Assembly: GCF_004193175.1 (NCBI RefSeq)
Contig: NZ_SAUH01000001.1
Span: forward strand, 4,311,501 to 4,375,500
Direction: 5' to 3'
Length of the DNA stretch: 64,000 nt
From: Streptomyces sp. RFCAC02
Lineage (GTDB): Bacteria; Actinomycetota; Actinomycetes; Streptomycetales; Streptomycetaceae
Part shown: positions 45,432-52,511 of the stretch, piece by piece
Layout of the letters: each line of letters starts with the position of its first letter
How positions within the stretch are numbered: position 1 is the first letter of the stretch
Made by a program: the position numbers and the translations under genes
Notes under the pieces: model-generated
Told to the model about the DNA's origin: nothing
The model's input: only the letters and a program-made list of their open reading frames with translations
The model's database searches: none

Positions 45432-45479
45432 TAGTGGTCGTTACAGAAAGACCGTAGCACCTTTTCCTAACGACCGCTA
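45432..45479. promoter_or_regulatory. Candidate TetR operators in the SDR-TetR intergenic region
   Basis: TAGTGGTCGTTA (45432-45443) and TAACGACCGCTA (45468-45479) are inverted copies with one mismatch. They flank the divergent promoter region, and the second abuts a TATAGA hexamer just before the TetR start. Confidence 0.7.
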
Positions 45480-45492
45480 TAGAATGGTCCCC

Positions 45493-46095
45493 ATGGCCAC
45501 GAGACAGCGCGGACGCCCCCGTTCCTTCGACCGGGACGCCGCCCTCGAACGGGCCGTCGAGGTCTTCTGGGAGCACGGCTACGAGGCCACCTCCGTCGCC
45601 GACCTGACGCGCGCGATGGGCATCGGCGCCCCCAGCCTCTACGCCGCCTTCGGCGACAAGAAGTCCCTCTTCGAGGAGGCGATCGCCGCCTACCTCGCGA
45701 ACGACGGCTCCTTCATGCCGCGCGCCGTCGAGGAGGAGCCGACCGCCAGGGACGCCTTCGGCCGGCTGCTGCGGGAGGCCGCCGTCCGGTTCACCGAGCC
45801 GGACCGGCCGCACGGCTGCATGGTCATCTCGGCCGCGGCCAACTACCAGCGCTCCGACGAGGACGTCGCCGCGGCGCTGCGCGAGCTGCGCGCCCGCAAC
45901 CTGCGGCTCTTCGAGGACCGGATCCGGGCCGACCGCGCGGCCGGCCTCCTGCCGCCCGGCACCGACACCGCCGCGCTCGCGCGCTTCTTCGCCACTGTCA
46001 TCCAGGGCATGAGCCAGCAGTCGCGGGACGGCGCGACCCGTGCCGATCTCGAGAGCGTCGCGGAGACGGCGCTGCGCGCCTGGCCCACCGCCTGA
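45493..46095 (+). CDS. TetR-family transcriptional regulator
   Basis: A 200-residue regulator. The N-terminal helix-turn-helix is QRGRPRSFDRDAALERAVEVFWEHGYEATSVADLTRAMGIGAPSLYAAFGDKKSLFEEAI. A TetR_C-type ligand domain follows (HGCMVISAAANYQ; FFATVIQGMSQQSRDGATR). An in-frame ATG three codons earlier (45484) is possible; neither has a ribosome site, and a TATAGA hexamer at 45478 suggests a nearly leaderless mRNA. It probably controls itself and the SDR gene. Confidence 0.9.
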   Translation: MATRQRGRPRSFDRDAALERAVEVFWEHGYEATSVADLTRAMGIGAPSLYAAFGDKKSLFEEAIAAYLANDGSFMPRAVEEEPTARDAFGRLLREAAVRFTEPDRPHGCMVISAAANYQRSDEDVAAALRELRARNLRLFEDRIRADRAAGLLPPGTDTAALARFFATVIQGMSQQSRDGATRADLESVAETALRAWPTA

Positions 46096-46448
46096 CACGG
46101 CCGGCCGGCGGGGGAGAAGCCCCCGGAAACACCCACGGGCCGCGGCGCCGTGGAGGGACCCTCAACCCTCTCGGCACCGCAGCCCGGAGCGATGCGGACC
46201 TCACGACGCCGTCAGGGCAGAGAGCGACGGAGGTCCCGCTCTGCCCCCCTGTGCGGGGAGGGCAGAAGTCATGCGGTTGTCTCGTCCCCCCATTCTGTCC
46301 CGTCCGCGCCCTGTGTGTCCATGCTCCGAGGGGACTTCCTGGCGCCCGCGCCGCATCGCACGGACCCGTGACGGCACGCCCCCGGCGCGCACAGGGCGCC
46401 GCACGCTGTCCGGGTGCTCCTTCGAGCTCCCCCGGTAAGCTCGCCGGT
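46096..46448. other. Gene-free interval upstream of the histidine kinase
   Basis: About 350 nt without a supported gene; the minus-strand and plus-strand open frames here are low-complexity Arg/Pro/Ala. It must contain the terminator of the TetR gene and the kinase promoter, but I see no clear consensus. Confidence 0.5.
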
Positions 46449-47942
46449 GTGCCCTCCATGAACGACCTCGTACGCCAGCACACCGATCTGGGCGAGCCCG
46501 ACCTCGACTGGCTCCACCTGCTGGTGTCCGAGTGGCAGCTCCTCTCCGACCTCTCCTTCGCGGATCTCGTGCTGTGGCTGCCCACCCGTGACGGCACGCG
46601 CTACGTCTCGGTCGCCCAGATGCGTCCCAACACCGGCCCCACCTCGTACCAGGACGACATGGTCGGCCACCTCGTCCCGCGCGGCCGGCGCCCCCTCCTC
46701 GACGTGGCGCTCGACGAGGGACGCATCGTCCGCGAGGGCGACCCGGAATGGCGCGAGGAGGTGCCGGTCCGCGTCGAGTCGATCCCGGTCCGCCGCGAGA
46801 GCCGCGTCCTCGGCGTCATCGCCCGCAACACCAACCTCCTCACCGTCCGCACCCCGAGCCGCCTGGAGCTGACCTACCTCCAGAGTGCCTCCGACCTCGC
46901 GCAGATGATCGCGGGCGGCGCCTTCCCGTTCCCCGGCCAGCAGGTCGGCATGGACCGGGCGCCGCGCGTCGGCGACGGCTTCATCCGCCTGGACGCCGAC
47001 GGCGTCGTGCAGTACGCCAGCCCCAACGCGCTGTCCGCCTACCACCGCCTCGGCCTGGCCGCCGACCTCGTCGGTCTCCCGCTCGGCCCGACCACCGCCG
47101 ACCTGGCGCCGACGCGCGGCCCCGTCGATGAGTCGCTCGTCAAGCTCGCGAGCGGCTGGGCGCCCCGGGAGGCCGAGATCGAGGGCGACGAGTGCGTGGT
47201 CCAGCTCCGGGCCATCCCCCTCGAACCCAAGGGCGAGCGCATCGGCTCCCTCATACTGCTGCGCGACGTCACCGAGCTGCGGCGCCGCGAGCGCGAGCTG
47301 ATGACGAAGGACGCCACCATCCGGGAGATCCACCACCGGGTGAAGAACAACCTCCAGACCGTGGCCGCCCTGCTGCGCCTGCAGGCCCGGCGGATCGGTG
47401 CCACCGGGGACGCCGGCGCCCGCGCCGCGCTGGAGGAGGCGGTGCGGCGCGTCGGCTCGATCGCGATCGTCCACGAGACCCTGTCGCAGAACCTCGACGA
47501 GCGCGTGGAGTTCGACGAGATCGCCGACCGCGTCATCAGCATGGTCGCCGAACTCTCCCCGGACGGGCGGGTGTCGGGCCGCCGCACCGGCCGGTTCGGC
47601 ATCCTGGACGCCGAGACGGCCACGCCGCTGTCCATGGTCCTCACCGAGGTCCTGCAGAACGCGCTCGAGCACGGCTTCGGGCCGGGGGAGCGGGGCTCCA
47701 TCGAGGTGGGGGCGGCCCGGACGGCGGCCCGCCGCGAGAAGGGCCGGCTCCTCGTCACCGTCCAGGACGACGGCCGCGGCCTGCCGCCCGGCTTCGACCC
47801 GCGCACCAGCGGCAACCTGGGCCTGCAGATCGTCAGGACGCTGGTCGAGGGCGAGCTCGGCGGGCGCTTCGACATGGTGCCGGTCGCGGAGGGCGGCACC
47901 CGCGTCGTCCTCGACGTGCCCCTGGACGAGCGCAAGCGCTGA
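46449..47942 (+). CDS. Cytosolic sensor histidine kinase (PdtaS-like, HisKA_2)
   Basis: A 497-residue kinase. The N-terminal GAF-like domain (LVSEWQLLSDLSFADLVLWLPTRDG through VRTPSRLELTYLQSASDLAQMI) is followed by a PAS domain (RLDADGVVQYASPNALSAY) and the HisKA_2 phosphoacceptor IREIHHRVKNNLQTVAALLRLQARR. The HATPase has an N-box ALEHGF and G-boxes DDGRGLPPGF and GNLGLQIVRTLVEG. There are no membrane segments. Mycobacterial PdtaS homologues act with the RNA-binding response regulator PdtaR. Neighbouring wblE on the opposite strand matches the order I recall in S. coelicolor. The start may alternatively be the ATG three codons downstream. Confidence 0.92.
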   Translation: MPSMNDLVRQHTDLGEPDLDWLHLLVSEWQLLSDLSFADLVLWLPTRDGTRYVSVAQMRPNTGPTSYQDDMVGHLVPRGRRPLLDVALDEGRIVREGDPEWREEVPVRVESIPVRRESRVLGVIARNTNLLTVRTPSRLELTYLQSASDLAQMIAGGAFPFPGQQVGMDRAPRVGDGFIRLDADGVVQYASPNALSAYHRLGLAADLVGLPLGPTTADLAPTRGPVDESLVKLASGWAPREAEIEGDECVVQLRAIPLEPKGERIGSLILLRDVTELRRRERELMTKDATIREIHHRVKNNLQTVAALLRLQARRIGATGDAGARAALEEAVRRVGSIAIVHETLSQNLDERVEFDEIADRVISMVAELSPDGRVSGRRTGRFGILDAETATPLSMVLTEVLQNALEHGFGPGERGSIEVGAARTAARREKGRLLVTVQDDGRGLPPGFDPRTSGNLGLQIVRTLVEGELGGRFDMVPVAEGGTRVVLDVPLDERKR

Positions 47943-47961
47943 CCGGTCCCGCACATGCGAA

Positions 47962-48002
47962 AGCCCCGCCCCGCGCGAGGAACTCGCGTGCGGGGCGGGG
48001 CT
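47962..48002. terminator. Bidirectional terminator between kinase gene and wblE
   Basis: AGCCCCGCCCCGC / GCGGGGCGGGGCT arms, extended by CGCGAG/CTCGCG, form a long stem between the convergent genes. Confidence 0.85.
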
Positions 48003-48103
48003 GGACGCTCATCGCGCGGTGGCACCGACGGAGGTGCCGCGCGGGCTGCGGCTCGGGGCAGCACATGACGGACGGGGGACGTCCGGCGGGGTGGCCGACC
48101 TGC

Positions 48104-48361
48104 TCAGGCGGTGGCCTTCCGCGCCCGGTTGCGGGCGGCGCGGCGCTTCATCGCGCGGCGCTCGTCCTCGCTCATCCCACCCCAGACGCCGGAGTCCTGG
48201 CCGGACTCCAGAGCCCACTGCAGACACTGCTCCATGACGGGGCAGCGGCGGCAGACGGCCTTGGCTTCCTCGATCTGCAGCAGCGCGGGACCGGTGTTGC
48301 CGATGGGGAAGAACAGCTCGGGGTCTTCCTCGCGGCAAACGGCGCTGTGACGCCAGTCCAT
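48104..48361 (-). CDS. wblE: WhiB-like [4Fe-4S] regulator WblE
   Basis: An 85-residue Wbl protein. The four cluster-binding cysteines are in VCREEDPELFF and AVCRRCPVMEQC (C-x-n-C-x2-C-x5-C). The turn GVWGGMSEDERR is followed by the basic C-terminal KRRAARNRARK that contacts DNA. It closely resembles WblE of streptomycetes (WhiB1 orthologue of mycobacteria), which binds the principal sigma factor and is regarded as essential. The ATG at MDWRHSAV has GGAG upstream; the in-frame extension upstream is not coding. Confidence 0.95.
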   Translation of the reverse strand: MDWRHSAVCREEDPELFFPIGNTGPALLQIEEAKAVCRRCPVMEQCLQWALESGQDSGVWGGMSEDERRAMKRRAARNRARKATA

Positions 48362-48654
48362 GTCTGCTCCATCTCCTGCGGGTTGCAGCTTGCTTGTGAA
48401 TGTGAACGCTTTCACGAATCCCCCGACAAATAAGGAGCCGGAGCTCAGTCTGGGGAGGGGATTCGGGCTCTCAAGGGGGCCGAAAGCCTCGGCCGTCCCG
48501 ATCGCCATGAAGAGGTTCGCAAACCTCGGCGACGGATACAACCCCTTCCGGAAAGTTTTTTTTGAATCCTTGGTGTCGCCTTGCTCACAGCCCTACTTCT
48601 CAGGGGTGGACTCTGCGCTAAACGTTCGAGTAGAAGGAGTTTCCGCCCTTCCAC
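48362..48654 (-). promoter_or_regulatory. wblE promoter region
   Basis: 293 nt without a gene and clearly lower in G+C than the surroundings. It includes an eight-T run (plus strand about 48557-48564) and a 14-bp imperfect inverted repeat GTGAA-CGCT-TTCAC (48402-48415) 41 bp upstream of the wblE start, a possible operator. Confidence 0.6.
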
Positions 48655-49623
48655 TCACACAATCACACGCAGTGCTTGCCGTACGCCTGTGAACGAGACG
48701 CTGGTCCGCAGTCCGAGGTGGTCACCATCAAGCTGAAACGGCAGCGGCACCTGCGATTGCAAGGTGAAGTGCGTCGCGTCGTGCAGGGAGACGACATGTC
48801 GACCGTGCGGTCCTTTATCCGGCGACGACATCAGGAGCTGTGCCGCGTACCGGGACACCGCGGTCGACGACATGCGCGTCAGCCCCAGCACATCGAGCCC
48901 CGTGTCGAACGAAGCGGCGGGTGCCGCATAGATCGGGCGGTTGCCGAGATACGTCCACGGCGCGGTGTTGCACACGACCGCGAGCGCGAGACCGGTCACG
49001 GCCTCCCGCTCCTCGCGCTCCAGCGAGATCGTGCCGCGGGTGCGCGTCCGGTCGCCGAGGAACTGACGCAGGACCTGGCGTACGTACAGGGCGTGCGTGG
49101 AACGTTTCCCCCGCTCCCGCTGCGACTCGACCCGCCCGATGACGCCGGCGTCGAACCCCAGGCCGGCGCAGAAGGTGAACCAGCGGCCCGGCACGCCCTC
49201 GTCCACCGTGCCGGGGGTGCCGTCGGCACGGCCGAGGCCCACGGCCCGCTCGCTGCCGGCGCGCAGCGCGTCCAGGAGGGCGCCCGTCGCCTCGACCGCG
49301 TCGTTCGGCAGCCCGAGGGCGCGGGCGAACACATTGGTCGACCCGCCCGGCACCACGGCGAGCCGGGGGAGGCGGTCCGCGTCGGGGCCGTGGTGCAGCA
49401 GCCCGTTGACGACCTCGTTGACGGTGCCGTCGCCGCCGAGCGCGATCACGACGTCCGCCGACCCCGTCTCGGCCGCCTGCCGCGCGAGGTCCCTGGCGTG
49501 GCCGCGGAACGCCGTGTGCGCGACGTCGAGCTTCACCTCGCTCGCCAGGGCGTGGAGGAGGACGTCGCGGGTCCGCGCACTGGTGGTGGTGGCGACCGGG
49601 TTGACCACGAGAAGTGCGCGCAT
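48655..49623 (-). CDS. Diacylglycerol kinase-family lipid kinase
   Basis: A 322-residue DAGK_cat protein. Motifs are ALLVVNPVATTTSAR at the start, the nucleotide-binding IALGGDGTVNEVVNGL, and VVPGGSTNVFARALGLP. The C-terminal beta-rich domain has FTFCAGLGFDAGVIGRVE. It phosphorylates diacylglycerol or a related lipid. Confidence 0.92.
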   Translation of the reverse strand: MRALLVVNPVATTTSARTRDVLLHALASEVKLDVAHTAFRGHARDLARQAAETGSADVVIALGGDGTVNEVVNGLLHHGPDADRLPRLAVVPGGSTNVFARALGLPNDAVEATGALLDALRAGSERAVGLGRADGTPGTVDEGVPGRWFTFCAGLGFDAGVIGRVESQRERGKRSTHALYVRQVLRQFLGDRTRTRGTISLEREEREAVTGLALAVVCNTAPWTYLGNRPIYAAPAASFDTGLDVLGLTRMSSTAVSRYAAQLLMSSPDKGPHGRHVVSLHDATHFTLQSQVPLPFQLDGDHLGLRTSVSFTGVRQALRVIV

Positions 49624-49685
49624 GGCATGCAGCGTACCCAGGGCGCCCGGGGAGCCGTGTCCTCGGTCCGCTATACCCTGGCGGG

Positions 49686-50141
49686 GTGAGTGACAAGACC
49701 GAGCGGGAGACCTCCCGGAGCCCCGAGAATCCCGCCGCGCCGGCCGCCGCCGGCCGGCCGCGCACGGTGGGCGCGGCCGCCCTGCTGTGCGCCGCGCAGG
49801 GCGCGGTGATCGCCGTCCTCTCGGTGGTGATGCTGATCCTCACCCTCACCGGCGACACGGACGACACCGGCCAGGCCGTCGCCGGGGGCGTGACGCTCCT
49901 CGCGCTCGCGGCCCTGCCGCTCGCCGCCGGTCACGGACTGTGGCGGCTGCGCCGCTGGAGCCGGGGGCCCGCGGTCATCGTGCAACTGCTCGCGCTGCCC
50001 GTGGCGTGGACGCTGCTCGGCAGTGGCGGCGCCTGGCCGCTGGTCGCCGTCGCCCTGGCGGTCAGCGCGGTCGCCGTGCTGGGCTGCCTGCTCAACCCGA
50101 CGGCCACCGAGGCCCTCGGCATCGGCGTGCGCGCGGCCTGA
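49686..50141 (+). CDS. Four-TM small membrane protein
   Basis: A 151-residue protein, GTG start. A polar N-terminus of about 27 residues precedes four hydrophobic segments (VGAAALLCAAQGAVIAVLSVVMLIL; LLALAALPLAAGHGLWRLRRW; AVIVQLLALPVAWTLL; LVAVALAVSAVAVLGCLL). No catalytic residues recognised. Conserved position between the lipid kinase and the SigH-type sigma factor in streptomycetes as far as I recall. Function unknown. Confidence 0.8.
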   Translation: MSDKTERETSRSPENPAAPAAAGRPRTVGAAALLCAAQGAVIAVLSVVMLILTLTGDTDDTGQAVAGGVTLLALAALPLAAGHGLWRLRRWSRGPAVIVQLLALPVAWTLLGSGGAWPLVAVALAVSAVAVLGCLLNPTATEALGIGVRAA

Positions 50142-50190
50142 GCGGGCCGGGACACGGGCGCCCCGGCCCGGCCCGCGGGCGCCCGCCGGG

Positions 50191-51162
50191 TCACTCCTCG
50201 ACGAGCAGTTTGTCGCGGAGCTGCGCGAGCGTCCTGGCGAGGAGCCGGGAGACGTGCATCTGCGAGATGCCGACCTCCTGCGCGATCTGGGACTGCGTCA
50301 TGTTGCCGAAGAAGCGCAGCAGCAGGATCTTCTTCTCGCGGGGCGGCAGTTCCTCCAGGAGCGGTTTCAAGGACTCCCGGTACTCGACGCCCTCCAGCGC
50401 GTCGTCCTCCGCGCCGAGGGTGTCGGCGACGGCGGGGGACTCGTCGTCCGTGTCCGGCACGTCGAGCGACAGCGTGCTGTACGCGTTGGCCGACTCGAGC
50501 CCCTCCAGGACGTCCTCCTCGGAGATGTTGAGGCGTCCGGCCAGCTCGTGGACGGTCGGCGCGCGGCCGTGCTGCTGGGACAGCTCGGCCGTGGCCTGGC
50601 TGAGGGACAGGCGCAGTTCCTGGAGCCGGCGGGGCACGCGGACGGCCCAGCCCTTGTCGCGGAAGTGCCGCTTGATCTCACCGACGACCGTGGGCGTGGC
50701 GTAGGTGGAGAACTCGACACCGCGCTCCGGGTCGAACCGGTCCACCGATTTGATCAGCCCGATCGTGGCGACCTGGGTGAGGTCGTCCAGGGGTTCGCCG
50801 CGGTTGCGGAACCGCCGGGCCAGGTGCTCGACCAGCGGCAGGTGCATGCGGACGAGGGTGTTGCGGAGTTCGGCGCGCTCGGGGGACCCCTCGGGCAGTC
50901 CCCGCAGTTCGACGAACAGGTCGCGCGCGGCGGCCCGGTCGTGCGGGTCGGGCACCGGACGGCGCGGTACGGGCTCGGCCGGCGCGACCGGGTGCCCGGC
51001 GCGCACGTGCGGTTCGTCGCGGACGTGCTGCTCCGCGTGGGCGTGCTGCTCTGCGTGTGCGGATGGTGCGGGCTCGGGCTGGCCCGGAATGATCCGCGCC
51101 GCCTGTTCCACCTCGTTCACCTCGGCCCCCTCGTCCCGTGGCGGCCCCTGCGCGCCGGTCAC
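50191..51162 (-). CDS. sigH: SigB/SigF/SigH-family stress-response sigma factor
   Basis: A 323-residue group 3 sigma factor. A long His/Ala/Glu/Pro-rich N-terminal extension (about 80 residues) precedes regions 2-4: LVRMHLPLVEHLARRFRNRGEPLDDLTQVATIGLIKSVDRFDPERGVEFSTYATPTVVGEIKRHFRDKGW (region 2) and LPPREKKILLLRFFGNMTQSQIAQEVGISQMHVSRLLARTLAQLR (region 4). GTG start overlapping the upstream antagonist gene (GTGA), the order known for ushX-sigH. SigH of S. coelicolor acts in osmotic stress and septation; orthology here is inferred from context. Confidence 0.88.
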   Translation of the reverse strand: MTGAQGPPRDEGAEVNEVEQAARIIPGQPEPAPSAHAEQHAHAEQHVRDEPHVRAGHPVAPAEPVPRRPVPDPHDRAAARDLFVELRGLPEGSPERAELRNTLVRMHLPLVEHLARRFRNRGEPLDDLTQVATIGLIKSVDRFDPERGVEFSTYATPTVVGEIKRHFRDKGWAVRVPRRLQELRLSLSQATAELSQQHGRAPTVHELAGRLNISEEDVLEGLESANAYSTLSLDVPDTDDESPAVADTLGAEDDALEGVEYRESLKPLLEELPPREKKILLLRFFGNMTQSQIAQEVGISQMHVSRLLARTLAQLRDKLLVEE

Positions 51163-51572
51163 GGCGTTCCGGGGGCAGCGCCGCGCTTCTTGTGCAGGCT
51201 GATGCTGACCGTCCTGTCCTCTTCCACGGTCGATTCGACCTCACCCGCCAGCGCGGTCAGGACCGTCCAGGCGAACGTGTCCCGTTCGGGAGCGTGCCCT
51301 TCCGTGGTGGGAGCCGAGACCGTGACCCGCAGCGCGTCCCCGACGAGCGTGAACACGCAGTCGAGAACACTTCCCGGCTTCGCCTGCTGCAGGAGGATCG
51401 CGCACGCCTCGTCGACGGCGATGCGCAGGTCCTCGATCTCGTCGAGGGTGAAGTCGAGCCGGGCGGCGAGACCTGCCGTCGCCGTCCGCAGCACCGACAG
51501 ATAGGCACCCGCCGCCGGAAGCCGGACTTCCACGAAGTCCTGCGCTCCGGTCTCACCTGGGATTGGGGACAC
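51159..51572 (-). CDS. ushX: Anti-sigma factor (RsbW/UshX-like HATPase domain)
   Basis: A 137-residue anti-sigma/HATPase_c_2 protein. The N-box reads DLRIAVDEACAILLQQAKPG, with RLPAAGAYLSVLRTATAGLAARLDF before it. The start is taken as the GTG at 51572 because GGAGG lies 5 nt upstream; two more in-frame GTGs exist further up. It would sequester the downstream sigma factor, with which it is translationally coupled. Confidence 0.88.
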   Translation of the reverse strand: MSPIPGETGAQDFVEVRLPAAGAYLSVLRTATAGLAARLDFTLDEIEDLRIAVDEACAILLQQAKPGSVLDCVFTLVGDALRVTVSAPTTEGHAPERDTFAWTVLTALAGEVESTVEEDRTVSISLHKKRGAAPGTP

Positions 51573-51880
51573 CCTCACCTCCACAGAGACTCACACTGTT
51601 CGAGCGCTCACGGGCACCGCCGCGATGCCCTGACGCGCCCTGCGACGCTACCGCGATCCACGGCATGCTGTCGCCTGCCGGTGGGTTGCGCGGACGCCGC
51701 CTTCGGGGACGGTCCTGGCCACCATGGCGGTATTACTCATCGTAGTGCATTCGGTGCACAGTGTGGCCATATGGGTGACCTCACCTTCTCGATGATTCCG
51801 CGAATTCTTCACCGCGGGGGCGCGGGCGCCGTCATGATCGCTAAATCGTACTGCGCCGGGCGCGCGGCGTGGACGGCACG
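51573..51880. promoter_or_regulatory. ushX-sigH promoter region
   Basis: About 300 nt without a gene. The centre (51735-51790) is AT-richer and contains the dyad GTGCA-TTCGG-TGCAC, consistent with one or more promoters for the antagonist-sigma operon. No exact sigma consensus could be assigned by eye. Confidence 0.5.
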
Positions 51881-52369
51881 TCAACTCCAGCCGTGCAGGG
51901 TGATGTCCGGCGCCTGGTCGACGCAGCGCGCGATCACGCGGTCCGTCGCGAACACCAGGTCGCCGGGAAGGGTGTCCAGGGGGAACCACCGGACCTGGCT
52001 GTGCTTCGCGGGCTCCGCGTTGTGCGCGGTGCCGGTCCAGCGCTCGACGGCGAAGACGACGGTGAGGAAGCCGCTGGGTGCCCCGGCGCCCCGGGCGGCG
52101 TGCACGACATGGGCGAGCCGCAGGTCGGCCGGGTCGGCCACGAGGCCGGTCTCCTCGCGCAGTTCGCGGACGGCGGTGGCCGTGACGGGCTCGCCCGGCT
52201 CGCTCTTGCCGACAGGCAGGTCCCACAGGCCGCGCCCGAACTTCGCCCGGGGGCCGCGCTTGAGGAGGAGGACGGTGTCCGCCGCCCGGTCGAGCACGAG
52301 GACGCCGGCGGCCAGCATGGTCATGGCGCCGAGTGCGGGCGGCAGGGGAACTGCGGGGGATGTGCTCAC
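51881..52369 (-). CDS. NUDIX hydrolase
   Basis: A 162-residue protein with a complete Nudix box G-x5-E-x7-REUxEExGU: GKSEPGEPVTATAVRELREETGL. The N-terminal strand AAGVLVLDRAADTVLLLKRG and later QVRWFPLDTLP are typical. It hydrolyses a nucleoside diphosphate linked to a moiety X. The GTG start at VSTSPAVPLPP is a choice among several; the upstream extension is possible but less likely. Confidence 0.88.
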   Translation of the reverse strand: MSTSPAVPLPPALGAMTMLAAGVLVLDRAADTVLLLKRGPRAKFGRGLWDLPVGKSEPGEPVTATAVRELREETGLVADPADLRLAHVVHAARGAGAPSGFLTVVFAVERWTGTAHNAEPAKHSQVRWFPLDTLPGDLVFATDRVIARCVDQAPDITLHGWS

Positions 52370-52511
52370 GGTGCGAGCGTAGGCCCGGGGCCGGAACCGG
52401 TCCGACGGGACCCCTTCGGTGGCGGCGGCCCGGCGCGCTACAGTGGTCACTTCACTCACCCAAGCGGGGTGAAAGCATAGCTGATTTCAACCCTACCTTA
52501 GTGAGGGGACT

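Noticed and set aside
52440..52511. Rifamycin-associated element upstream of the HelR-like gene
   Set aside because: No sequence close to the known 19-bp palindrome; only short CACCC/GGGTG arms.
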